Notes under the pieces: generated by a model | Told to the model about the DNA's origin: nothing | The model's input: only the letters and a program-made list of their open reading frames with translations | The model's database searches: none | NCBI GenBank assembly: GCA_902565595.1 | Contig: CACFFD010000003.1 | Location: 1-61,366 of the forward strand | Reading direction: 5' to 3' | Source of the DNA: Actinomycetota bacterium | Lineage (GTDB): Bacteria > Actinomycetota > Acidimicrobiia > Acidimicrobiales > UBA8592 | Length of the DNA stretch: 61,366 bases | In this document: positions 43,020 through 51,511 of the stretch, piece by piece | Position numbering within the stretch: position 1 is the stretch's first letter | Layout: every line of letters begins with the position of its first letter | Position numbers and translations under genes: made by a program

Positions 43020-43784
43020 GTGCCAAAGCAGTCAGTAGGTGAAAAACTTAACGACATCTCGGAACAGATGAAGTCCTCGCAGGCGTGGAATTCTATCTTC
43101 CGCCCCGGTTCGATTTTTCGAAAAGGATATTCAGACAGTCCAAGAAACCGGTCGTATGTTGTGATGAACAGTCTTATCTATCACTTGCACCCAGTGAAGG
43201 TAAAGCGACATGCCGTCAAGGTAAGTTATACCCTTTGTTTGGGCGGGTTGAGCTTCTTCTTATTTATCCTTCTTACGGTTACAGGAATCTTCTTAATGTT
43301 TTTCTACAGACCCACCGCAGCACAAGCTTGGGATGATATTTATACACTCCAAACATCAGTCACTTTTGGGCTCTTGGTTCGAAACATGCATCGGTGGGCA
43401 GCCCACTTGATGGTGCTGACAGTGTTTTTGCATATGGCACGCGTTTTCTATCACGGCGCTTACAAAGCTCCGCGCGAGTTTAACTGGGTCATTGGTGTCA
43501 TTCTCTTGACCCTTACCCTTCTGTTATCATTTACTGGATATTTACTACCCTGGGATCAGCTAGCACTGTGGGCAGTAACCGTTGGAACTAACATGATGGG
43601 GTACACCCCTGTCTTTGGTGATCAAGTACGTTTTGTTTTGCTTGGAGGAGTAGAAATAGGAACCGACACTCTCCTCAGATGGTACGTTCTCCATGTCTTG
43701 ATGCTGCCATTTGTTGCAGTTATCTTCATGGCTATCCATTTTTGGCGAGTACGTAAGGATGGAGGTATTTCTGGCCCCCTATAG
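43020..43784 (+). CDS. Cytochrome b6-type N-terminal cytochrome b of a quinol-cytochrome c reductase
   Basis: The 254-residue, four-helix protein has the heme ligands of helix B spaced H-x13-H (MHRWAAH to FLHMARVF) and of helix D spaced H-x14-H (VLHVLML to AIHFW), the latter as in cytochrome b6 rather than mitochondrial cytochrome b. A cysteine in YTLCLGGLSF matches the Cys that binds heme ci covalently in b6f and Bacillus bc complexes. The C-terminal half of the b subunit is a separate gene next downstream. Confidence 0.93.
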   Translation: MPKQSVGEKLNDISEQMKSSQAWNSIFRPGSIFRKGYSDSPRNRSYVVMNSLIYHLHPVKVKRHAVKVSYTLCLGGLSFFLFILLTVTGIFLMFFYRPTAAQAWDDIYTLQTSVTFGLLVRNMHRWAAHLMVLTVFLHMARVFYHGAYKAPREFNWVIGVILLTLTLLLSFTGYLLPWDQLALWAVTVGTNMMGYTPVFGDQVRFVLLGGVEIGTDTLLRWYVLHVLMLPFVAVIFMAIHFWRVRKDGGISGPL

Positions 43785-43802
43785 GCCGGAAGAACAAGCA
43801 TT

Positions 43803-44531
43803 ATGGCTGAAATTCCCGAACATCTATTGAAAAGAGCCCAAGAAGCTCGAGACCGCCTCCAAGGGAGTGACGAGGGGGCTGCTACAGCAACAGAAGACAA
43901 ATCCGAAGCCAAGATCCCCGAACACTTACTCGAGCGAACCGTTGCAGCTAAAGATCGAGAACCTGTGGCAGCTGCTGCTGCAGCTGCACCCATTTCAGGT
44001 TCGGCTCCGCTTCCGCCAGCTGGTAGTGGACCGGGAGGGAATACCCAGAGGCTACTCACTGTCGTAAAGTCGGGGTCAATTCAGGATGTGAAGCTTAAAC
44101 CTGTCGATAAAGTTCATGTCTGGCCTCATCTACTAATTGTTGAATTCGTAGCGGCTCTGTCAATAACGGCCTTCACAGTTATCTTCTCTATCTTTGTCAA
44201 TGCTCCATTGTTAGAACTGGCGAACTTTAATCAAACCCCCAACCCATCAAAAGCGCCTTGGTACTTCCTGGGGCTGCAAGAACTCCTAACATTGTTCCAC
44301 CCAATGGTCGCCGGAGTAACAATACCTGGGCTAGCGCTTTTCCTCTTAATCTTGGCCCCGTACATTGACAAAAATCCATCAAATAAGCCTGAAGATAGAA
44401 AATTCGCCATCTCGCTTATGACAATTCACCTCATGTTCTGGGGCGTATTAGTGATGATCGGATCTTTCTTCAGGGGACCTGGATTCAACTTTATATTCCC
44501 ATGGGCAGACGGATTGTTCTTCGAGCTATGA
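43803..44531 (+). CDS. Cytochrome b C-terminal (subunit IV-like) with N-terminal IPEHLLER motifs
   Basis: The 242-residue protein has about 85 N-terminal residues of low complexity with two copies of the short motif IPEHLL(K/E)R followed by alanines and prolines. Three membrane helices of the cytochrome b/b6 C-terminal domain follow. The Qo-site loop reads NPSKAPWYFLGLQELL, with APWY in place of PEWY, as in some menaquinol reductases. It pairs with the b6-type protein just upstream. Confidence 0.9.
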   Translation: MAEIPEHLLKRAQEARDRLQGSDEGAATATEDKSEAKIPEHLLERTVAAKDREPVAAAAAAAPISGSAPLPPAGSGPGGNTQRLLTVVKSGSIQDVKLKPVDKVHVWPHLLIVEFVAALSITAFTVIFSIFVNAPLLELANFNQTPNPSKAPWYFLGLQELLTLFHPMVAGVTIPGLALFLLILAPYIDKNPSNKPEDRKFAISLMTIHLMFWGVLVMIGSFFRGPGFNFIFPWADGLFFEL

Positions 44532-44595
44532 GTAAAAACGTTTCCTTCCTTGCGGCGATAGCCACCTATAATCTCACCTGTAAAGGGAGGCTTCG

Positions 44596-45462
44596 GTGGT
44601 AGTTCTTTCTATTGCTATCCCAGCGGTCGTTTTTCTAGCCCTCTTGCTAGTATTTGCCGCATCACGGCGAAACGAAACGGTAAGAGCTGAAGGTTACCTA
44701 AGTAAGGAAACACTTCAGCGAGATGTTAGTAGCGAGACATCTGAAACTACTGAATCCGAAATATCTCAAATTTCCGGAAAAGAAATTGAACGAGCAGCAG
44801 TTTTAGAACGTCAGGGCGGTAAGGAAATTGTCCTTCAAGAACAATCCAGCCCAGTTCCATGGGTGGCTCCCGATGAAGAAACAGTTGGTATTGCCCGAAG
44901 GCAATTTCTCAACAGGAGCATCATAGGGCTCATGGGAATCTCTCTTAGTAGCTTTGGTGCAGCCTGTATCGCATTTCTTTATGGTGGCGGCGGCGGTGGT
45001 GGTTTTGGATCTAAAATCACTGTTGGGAACGTTACCGATATCCAAGCTCGCATCGATGCAGCAAACGGTTTTCTTTACGTCCCTGAAGGACGCATGTGGG
45101 TGACAAAGTATCCTGCCGGATCCGTAAAAAAAGCTGAAACAGCATACTCAGCACCAGAACTTGCAGGAATGCGAGCTGGGTTAGTGGCCTTATATCAAAA
45201 ATGCCCACATTTGGGATGTCGAGTTCCAGAGTGCCAAACTTCCCAATGGTTTGAATGCCCGTGTCATGGTTCGCAATATAACCGAGTCGGAGAAAAACGT
45301 GGTGGCCCAGCCCCCAGAGGTATGGATCGTTTCGCTATGGAAGTGAAAGACGGCGTGTTTATTGTGGATACAGGAACGATTATTCAAGGGCCTCCAATCG
45401 GTGTAAATACCACCGGACAAGAAGCTGAAGGACCTAACTGTATAAGTGAGTCCTCACACTAA
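44596..45462 (+). CDS. Rieske iron-sulfur protein of the bc complex
   Basis: The 288-residue protein has an N-terminal membrane helix, a linker, a twin-arginine-like segment RRQFLNRSIIGLMGIS leading into a second helix, a glycine-rich hinge, and a C-terminal Rieske domain. The cluster ligands are in CPHLGC and CPCHGSQY, and an insertion PECQTSQWFE between them carries an extra Cys. It moves electrons from quinol at the Qo site to cytochrome c. GTG start with AGGGAGG. Confidence 0.94.
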   Translation: MVVLSIAIPAVVFLALLLVFAASRRNETVRAEGYLSKETLQRDVSSETSETTESEISQISGKEIERAAVLERQGGKEIVLQEQSSPVPWVAPDEETVGIARRQFLNRSIIGLMGISLSSFGAACIAFLYGGGGGGGFGSKITVGNVTDIQARIDAANGFLYVPEGRMWVTKYPAGSVKKAETAYSAPELAGMRAGLVALYQKCPHLGCRVPECQTSQWFECPCHGSQYNRVGEKRGGPAPRGMDRFAMEVKDGVFIVDTGTIIQGPPIGVNTTGQEAEGPNCISESSH

Positions 45463-45497
45463 TGAGCACAGATAAGAGATAAGAAGAAACCCAGCAA

Positions 45498-46760
45498 ATG
45501 ATAATTTTCGCCGCATCAACACAACGAACTATAGGGCTTGTAATTGCTGTAGTTGTCGCGGCTGGTTTTGCCATTTATGTTCTTTTTAACCTTAGACAAG
45601 GCCGCAAGGAAATCGGTGCTGAAATTGAACTCGCGCCAAATAGAAAACCCTATTACGATGACGACATCCTCGAGACAAAGCGTTTAGATATTGCTCTTGC
45701 GGGTGGAGTAGCGACACTAATCATCATAGCTTTAGCCCTTCCGTTGTATTGGTTAGGGGAACCTGGCCGGCAAAAAGGATATGATGAGTTTACAGAAACA
45801 GTGTTTGCGAGCCGCGGTGGTGAAGCCTATGAAGAATTGTGTGCTCAATGTCATGGTGCTGGAGGCGTTGGAGGGCAAGCAGCATACACAGTACTTGACG
45901 ATGATGGCCGTTACATAGCAAGCGTTAATTGGACGGCGCCAGCTCTTAATAACATCCTTTACCGATTTAGCATCGAAGAAGTTACTCACATCTTAAATTA
46001 CGGAAGGCCGCAATCTCCTATGCCGGCTTGGGGAGCTCCGGGAGGTGGCCCCCTGACGTCCCAGCAACTTGAGACCATTGTTGAATACTTAAGCGTGATT
46101 CAACTTACTCCAGAACAGATGGAAGAAGAGGTTCAGGCTGGACTTCGTGAGAGTGTTCTAAAGGAAGTAAGAGACCAAAATCCTGAAGCGACTGAATCAG
46201 AACTTCAAGAAGCCTACAACGTCCTTTTCCCAGGTCTAGGTGATGCCCTTGCAGAACAAACAGCTATACAACAGGATTCAGAAGCTGCAGTAGAAGACAT
46301 TGATGCAGCAAAAACAACTGTGGAAGGACTCCTAGATGATTATCTAGTCGTACTTGCTACCTCAAATGCAGAAAAATATGGTGAGTATTTATTTAATAAC
46401 CCTGCTGGTGCAGGATCGTATGCGTGTGCTCGCTGTCATACAGCTGGGTCCTCATGGAATGCAAATGAGGTGCTACAGGAAAATCCTTCACTAGAAGGAC
46501 TTATTGACCCTGAGGTACCTGGAAGTGGTGGCTTTGGCCCCTCACTCATTGGAGTGGCATCTCAGTTCACCTCTCCATTTTCTCAATCTCAATTTATCTC
46601 GGTTGGTTGCGAAGCGAACCTTCAATATGGGATGAATGGGGTTTGTGAGCCTTCGGGCCAGATGCCTGGTTTCGGCTATAACGCAACTGATCTTGAAGGA
46701 TCGATGCTTTCTCCAGAACAAATTGATGCGATTGTTGAATACGAAAGGGCTATGCGATGA
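45498..46760 (+). CDS. Membrane-bound diheme c-type cytochrome of the bc operon
   Basis: The 420-residue protein has two N-terminal membrane helices (near 10-30 and 68-88) and two CxxCH sites: CAQCHGAGG near residue 115 and CARCHTAGS near residue 312. Met ligands may be in SPMPAWGAP and QMPGFGYN. The long acidic, helical segment between the two heme domains is unusual. It is likely the cytochrome c subunit that takes electrons from the Rieske protein, as QcrC does in actinobacterial supercomplexes. Its stop overlaps the next gene. Confidence 0.92.
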   Translation: MIIFAASTQRTIGLVIAVVVAAGFAIYVLFNLRQGRKEIGAEIELAPNRKPYYDDDILETKRLDIALAGGVATLIIIALALPLYWLGEPGRQKGYDEFTETVFASRGGEAYEELCAQCHGAGGVGGQAAYTVLDDDGRYIASVNWTAPALNNILYRFSIEEVTHILNYGRPQSPMPAWGAPGGGPLTSQQLETIVEYLSVIQLTPEQMEEEVQAGLRESVLKEVRDQNPEATESELQEAYNVLFPGLGDALAEQTAIQQDSEAAVEDIDAAKTTVEGLLDDYLVVLATSNAEKYGEYLFNNPAGAGSYACARCHTAGSSWNANEVLQENPSLEGLIDPEVPGSGGFGPSLIGVASQFTSPFSQSQFISVGCEANLQYGMNGVCEPSGQMPGFGYNATDLEGSMLSPEQIDAIVEYERAMR

Positions 46761-47968
46761 TTATGAACTTTGCCCTTTCCCCTGTGATAGCAGGAATTAG
46801 TTGGGATCCAGAAATCCGAGGTGCCTTAACGGTCCTTGTCGGTTCTCTGGTTCTATTCGGATCCGTATGGCTCATACTGAATACGAATCTCGGTAATCGT
46901 GTCGGGACTCTTGTTTCACTTGCTGGGTTCTTTGGCTGGATGTTTATTATGGGAATTGTTTGGTGGATCTACGGGATCGGCCTGCAAGGAGATAGACCAA
47001 CATGGGAACCAAGAGAAATTGTATTCGGTGACCCAAGCGAGTCAGAGAGTCATGTTGCTCAGCTCGGGGCGGATAATATAACCACTATAAGTGCCAGCGA
47101 ATTAGTAGATCTATATTGTCCTGGGCTTGTTGATGCAACTGTTGCCGTTCAACGTCAACGTTATGTAGAACAGAATCCTGATATTGCAATACAGTATGAC
47201 GCCCCAAAGCCGTACTGCACAGAATCAGTAGCTGAAAAACTTGCTGTAGATGAAGAAACAATCGCTGATGATATACGCGCTGATAATTTACAATTAGCTG
47301 AAGATGCAAAAGAGCGGGGAATATCTGATTCTAGAATTCTCTCTGATTCTGAACTGGAGGAAAGAATTGTTCAAAAGGTAGATGACCAAAAACGTAAACT
47401 TGGTCAACTTACCTTAAGTGATCTTGCCGCCATAAGTGGAGACATTATTGAAGAGGCTAAAGCCGATGGAATTCTTGACTTTAATGGTTGGAATTTGCTT
47501 TCAAGTAGCGCCGCTGGTGAAGCGATTGCAACTGCAGATGCTTTTCTTGTTTCAGATGCTGCGACTCCCTTCTATGGTGGCTCTAGTGATGATTTCTTCG
47601 TCTTAGATACCTTCCAAAAAGGTGGTAAGCCAAAACGTGGAAGTGACGGCATAGGAGATCGAGTTTGGAATGAAATTCGAAATACGGTCGTCTTCTGGCA
47701 CCCAACTAATACAGTTGTTGTTACCGTTGCACCGACACTTGACAAAGAGCCAGTCGCAGGTGAAGCACCTCCATTTTCGGAAATTGATTCAGAAGGACAA
47801 TTAGTTCATGTTGTCATGGTTCGGAACCTTGGAAATTTACGTCTCCCTGCGGCATTGACAACGATTGGCTCAGCGCTAGCCTTCATCGGTTTGTGCTACA
47901 TGCTTCACCAGAGAGATAAGGAATTACTCCGCCGGACAGAAGAATGGGATGAATCACCGGCCACTTAG
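46757..47968 (+). CDS. Unknown membrane protein closing the bc operon
   Basis: The 403-residue protein has two N-terminal helices (about 18-40 and 50-72), a roughly 270-residue acidic soluble domain and one C-terminal helix (about 366-385). No cofactor motif or known family is recognised. The soluble part has paired cysteines (residues 116 and 148) that could form a disulfide on the outer side. It starts by overlapping the cytochrome gene stop (ATGA), which argues for a subunit of the same complex. Confidence 0.75.
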   Translation: MIMNFALSPVIAGISWDPEIRGALTVLVGSLVLFGSVWLILNTNLGNRVGTLVSLAGFFGWMFIMGIVWWIYGIGLQGDRPTWEPREIVFGDPSESESHVAQLGADNITTISASELVDLYCPGLVDATVAVQRQRYVEQNPDIAIQYDAPKPYCTESVAEKLAVDEETIADDIRADNLQLAEDAKERGISDSRILSDSELEERIVQKVDDQKRKLGQLTLSDLAAISGDIIEEAKADGILDFNGWNLLSSSAAGEAIATADAFLVSDAATPFYGGSSDDFFVLDTFQKGGKPKRGSDGIGDRVWNEIRNTVVFWHPTNTVVVTVAPTLDKEPVAGEAPPFSEIDSEGQLVHVVMVRNLGNLRLPAALTTIGSALAFIGLCYMLHQRDKELLRRTEEWDESPAT

Positions 47969-47988
47969 GTCGCGCATAGGAGGGGACA

Positions 47989-48456
47989 TTGTTAGCCCAG
48001 TATTTACCAATTCTCGCAATGTTCATTCTTGCAGTCCTCTTTGCTGGAGTAAGCCTTATTGCTTCGAAACTTTTAGCTCCTCGACGACCTACAGCGTCTA
48101 AAGAAGAACCATATGAGTGTGGAATCGCTTCTACACAAGACCCTCCCGAACGATTTCCGGTCCGATTTTTCCTTGTCGGAATGATTTTTATTGTGTTTGA
48201 TGTAGAAATAATCTTTATGTATCCATGGGCGACAGTATTTCGTGAGATTGGGCTTTTTGGCTTTGTAGCGATACTTATTTTCTCGTTTGCTGTATTTGAG
48301 TCGTTTCTCTATGTCATTGGTAATGGTGCGCTTGAGTGGGGCCCACGCAAAAAAATTGAAAGACAAGATATTGTGAGCCCTTCTAGAACGATTCACTCAA
48401 CAATTCGACGGGTAGGACTTGAAGGAAGAGTCACACCGGAAGGTGAGGCAGCCTGA
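47989..48456 (+). CDS. nuoA: NADH-quinone oxidoreductase subunit A
   Basis: The 155-residue protein has three membrane helices with the conserved loop [22 protein letters not shown] and [12 protein letters not shown]. The start is TTG 47989, with a strong AGGAGGGG just upstream. It is the first gene of the nuo operon and follows the bc operon by 20 bases, so the two may be one transcript. Confidence 0.95.
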   Translation: MLAQYLPILAMFILAVLFAGVSLIASKLLAPRRPTASKEEPYECGIASTQDPPERFPVRFFLVGMIFIVFDVEIIFMYPWATVFREIGLFGFVAILIFSFAVFESFLYVIGNGALEWGPRKKIERQDIVSPSRTIHSTIRRVGLEGRVTPEGEAA

Positions 48457-49061
48457 TGCCAAACCTTCCACTTTTAGGAGATACAAGCCGAGTAGCTGAC
48501 GAAGGTCTTGAAGGCTTAGATCATAATTTCCTTACTGGAAAAATAGAAGATCTTGTCAAATGGTCGCGTACACGCAGTATGTGGCCTGCAACATTTGGCT
48601 TAGCTTGTTGTGCGTTGGAAATGATGGCGACAGGAGCTGCACACTATGACCTAGCTAGATGGGGAATGGAAGTTTTTCGAGCTTCACCCCGCCAAGCTGA
48701 CCTGATGATAGTAGCTGGAAGGGTCTCTCAGAAAATGGCGCCTATCTTGCGCCAGGTATATGACCAAATGATGGAACCCAAATGGGTTATTTCTATGGGA
48801 GTTTGTGCTAGTTCAGGAGGAATGTTCAACAACTATGCGCTGGTACAAGGTGTTGATCAAATAGTTCCAGTAGATGTCTATGCTCCTGGTTGTCCTCCTG
48901 GCCCAGAAACTTTAATGCATGCGATACTCCAACTGCATGAAAAAATCGAATCTGGAGAGATCACTAGCCGTCGAGATCAACGAGATGGGGGAGCCGGAAT
49001 AATCGTTGAGCAGAGAGATGGTCAAACCGCAACCCAAATGATCCTTAGTCAGCGGAAGTAG
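48456..49061 (+). CDS. nuoB: NADH-quinone oxidoreductase subunit B
   Basis: The 201-residue protein carries the N2 cluster ligands: the CC pair in [12 protein letters not shown], Cys in [10 protein letters not shown] and Cys in [12 protein letters not shown]. Two helices flank the site where quinone binds. It overlaps the nuoA stop by one base. Confidence 0.97.
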   Translation: MPNLPLLGDTSRVADEGLEGLDHNFLTGKIEDLVKWSRTRSMWPATFGLACCALEMMATGAAHYDLARWGMEVFRASPRQADLMIVAGRVSQKMAPILRQVYDQMMEPKWVISMGVCASSGGMFNNYALVQGVDQIVPVDVYAPGCPPGPETLMHAILQLHEKIESGEITSRRDQRDGGAGIIVEQRDGQTATQMILSQRK

Positions 49062-49066
49062 GGCCA

Positions 49067-49609
49067 GTGACAGAGGAAGATCATCAAGACAGTCTAAGCA
49101 CAGAAACAGAAACAAGTTCAGCGGTCCCAGATGGTGAAATTATGTACGAGGTACCCGTTTCACGATCTAGAGGACAAACGGTTCTCCACCCAAACAGAGA
49201 TCAATACGTAGAGACGATCGAAAAACTTTCTCAAGATGGGTTCAAAGTATGTATTGATGTTACCGCTGTTGATTATCTTGAGAATCCTGAACGTGATATT
49301 CCATGTTCTATTTCTCCTGAGCGGTTCGAAGTTGTGATTAATTTGTTATCCCATTCGAAAAAAGAGCGATTAAGGCTTAGGATTCAAGTTCCAGAAAGCG
49401 ACCCCGTAATTGATAGTATTTTTGATTACTATCCGGGATCCGAAGCTCTCGAACGAGAGGTATATGACCTCTTCGGAATCAAATTTGAAGGCCATCCCGA
49501 CCTAACTAGGATTCTCTTGCCGGAAAACTGGCACGGTCACCCTCTTCGGAAAGATTATGATGTCGGAAGTATTCCGGTCCAGTTTAAAGAAGCCCCAGGA
49601 GCTGGGTGA
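49067..49609 (+). CDS. nuoC: NADH-quinone oxidoreductase subunit C
   Basis: The 180-residue protein has the 30-kDa subunit motif YPGSEALEREVYDLFGIKFEG and ends with RILLPENWHGHPLRKDYD. The N-terminal 40 residues are acidic and poorly conserved. GTG start 49067 lies 5 bases after nuoB. It joins NuoD to the peripheral arm. Confidence 0.95.
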   Translation: MTEEDHQDSLSTETETSSAVPDGEIMYEVPVSRSRGQTVLHPNRDQYVETIEKLSQDGFKVCIDVTAVDYLENPERDIPCSISPERFEVVINLLSHSKKERLRLRIQVPESDPVIDSIFDYYPGSEALEREVYDLFGIKFEGHPDLTRILLPENWHGHPLRKDYDVGSIPVQFKEAPGAG

Positions 49610-49619
49610 GGTAACTTCA

Positions 49620-50903
49620 ATGACCCAGAATGAGGCGATACTTGAGAATGGAGCGGCAGAGAGAGTTTTCCGTCGAGGAGATGATTCAGCGATTTTGAGA
49701 ATGTCCGAATCTGAGATTCATGCTTATAAGCCCCTCGATGACAGAAGAATGGTGGTCAACATGGGTCCACAGCATCCATCGACCCATGGGGTACTTAGGC
49801 TTTCACTTGAAATGGAAGGTGAAACCGTCATCCGAAGTAAACCTATAATTGGGTATCTCCATACTGGGATGGAGAAAACAGGCGAGCAATTAAGCTATCT
49901 CCAAGGTGCCACAAATGTCACTCGAATGGACTACTCATCGCCCTTATTTAGTGAGTTAGCATTCTCACTCGCAACTGAGGAGCTTCTTGAAATTGAGGTG
50001 CCGGAACGGGCAAAGTGGATTCGCATGCTGATGTGTGAACTAAATCGTATGAGTTCACATTTGCTTTTTCAAGCGACCAACGGAATGGATATAGGTGCCG
50101 TAGGAGCGATGATTTATGGATGGCGAGAACGTGAAGAAGTTCTTAGACTCCTTGAGAAGATCACCGGATTACGAATGAATCATAACTACATTCGACCCGG
50201 AGGTGTTGCTGCTGACCTTCCAGATGGTTGGCGAGACGATACGTTACGGATTTTATCTAACCTCCCTGAGAGGCTAGATGATTTCGATGGACTTTTTACT
50301 GGGCAACCTATCTGGCACGAACGACTTCAAGGAGTAGGAGTAATCAACTCGGAAGAATGTCTTGCCCTAGGAATTACTGGGCCTCTGCTTCGCTCAACTG
50401 GTTACGCTTGGGACTTAAGAAAAGATATTCCATACCTCCATTATGATCAGGTGGAGTTTGATGTACTCGTAGGAACATATGGTGATTGTTTCGATCGTTT
50501 TGCGATTCGGCTTAATGAAATAAGAGAATCAATACGAATCGTTTATCAAATTCTTGAAAAAATGCCAGATGGCGATTACAGAATTCAAGATAAAAAAGTC
50601 ACTCCACCCCCACGCACTCGAATAGATGAGTCTATGGAGGCACTTATCCATCATTTCAAAATATTCACAGAGGGCTTCAAAGTACCTGCGGGTGAAGTTT
50701 ATGTTGCCGTTGAATCTCCTCGTGGTGAACTTGGCTGCTACATCGTGTCTGATGGTGGACCCAAACCATACAGGATGCACATTCGGGGCCCATCATTTAC
50801 TAATCTTCAAGTGCTTCCGCATATGCTGCAAAATGCATTAGTCGCTGATGCTGTAGCGGTCATCTCTACTGTTGATCCGATCATGGGAGAGGTTGACCGA
50901 TGA
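49620..50903 (+). CDS. nuoD: NADH-quinone oxidoreductase subunit D
   Basis: The 427-residue protein has the 49-kDa subunit landmarks NMGPQHPSTHGVLRLSL, PIIGYLHTGMEKTGE, RPGGVAADLP and the C-terminal GPSFTNLQVLPHML. ATG 49620 is preceded by GAGGT at a good spacing and lies just past the nuoC stop; the open frame extends to 49557 but would overlap nuoC. It forms the quinone cavity with NuoB. Confidence 0.96.
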   Translation: MTQNEAILENGAAERVFRRGDDSAILRMSESEIHAYKPLDDRRMVVNMGPQHPSTHGVLRLSLEMEGETVIRSKPIIGYLHTGMEKTGEQLSYLQGATNVTRMDYSSPLFSELAFSLATEELLEIEVPERAKWIRMLMCELNRMSSHLLFQATNGMDIGAVGAMIYGWREREEVLRLLEKITGLRMNHNYIRPGGVAADLPDGWRDDTLRILSNLPERLDDFDGLFTGQPIWHERLQGVGVINSEECLALGITGPLLRSTGYAWDLRKDIPYLHYDQVEFDVLVGTYGDCFDRFAIRLNEIRESIRIVYQILEKMPDGDYRIQDKKVTPPPRTRIDESMEALIHHFKIFTEGFKVPAGEVYVAVESPRGELGCYIVSDGGPKPYRMHIRGPSFTNLQVLPHMLQNALVADAVAVISTVDPIMGEVDR

Positions 50904-51511
50904 GCCGACTCAACGAAGAGAACTTGAGGATCGCCCGCCAGATTCTCTCCCGATACCCAAAGAAAAAATCTGCCTTGATTCCCTTGCTGCATCTATCACA
51001 AGAGCAAAATGGGATGGTAACCAACGAAGCTATGGAACACATAGCCGAACTTGTTGAAGTGACTCCGGCAGAAGTTCTAGGAACTTGCAGTTTCTATGAG
51101 ATGTTTAAACGGCACCCTGTTGGCGAATACCAGATAAATATTTGTCACGGAATTTCATGCCACCTCCTTGGTGCCGAGGATGTCTTAGAGCATGCAGAAA
51201 AATCACTAGGTGTCAAAGAAGGCGAAATCACCCAAGATGGAAAATTTAGCTTTGAAGGAGTCGAATGCATTGCTGCATGTACAGAAGCTCCTTGTTTGCA
51301 AGTTAACTACCGGTATGTGAACAGGGTTAGCTCTGATGAATTTGACCAACTCGTAACCGATCTTAAAAACGGTCAGAATACACAGATTCCTAAGCATGGA
51401 ACTCTCGCAAAAACCCGTCAAAATATTCAATCAGAGAAACTAGCAGGCCCCGCAGAAGTTGAAAGCGCTTCGCCACCAGTCTGGCTTCAGCGAAATAAGG
51501 AAGACCAATGA
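50900..51511 (+). CDS. nuoE: NADH-quinone oxidoreductase subunit E
   Basis: The 203-residue thioredoxin-like 2Fe-2S protein has its ligands in CHGISC and in ECIAACTEAPC, matching the N1a cluster pattern C-x4-C and C-x3-C. The C-terminal 50 residues form a flexible tail. It overlaps nuoD and nuoF by 4 bases each, so translation is coupled. Confidence 0.95.
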   Translation: MSRLNEENLRIARQILSRYPKKKSALIPLLHLSQEQNGMVTNEAMEHIAELVEVTPAEVLGTCSFYEMFKRHPVGEYQINICHGISCHLLGAEDVLEHAEKSLGVKEGEITQDGKFSFEGVECIAACTEAPCLQVNYRYVNRVSSDEFDQLVTDLKNGQNTQIPKHGTLAKTRQNIQSEKLAGPAEVESASPPVWLQRNKEDQ

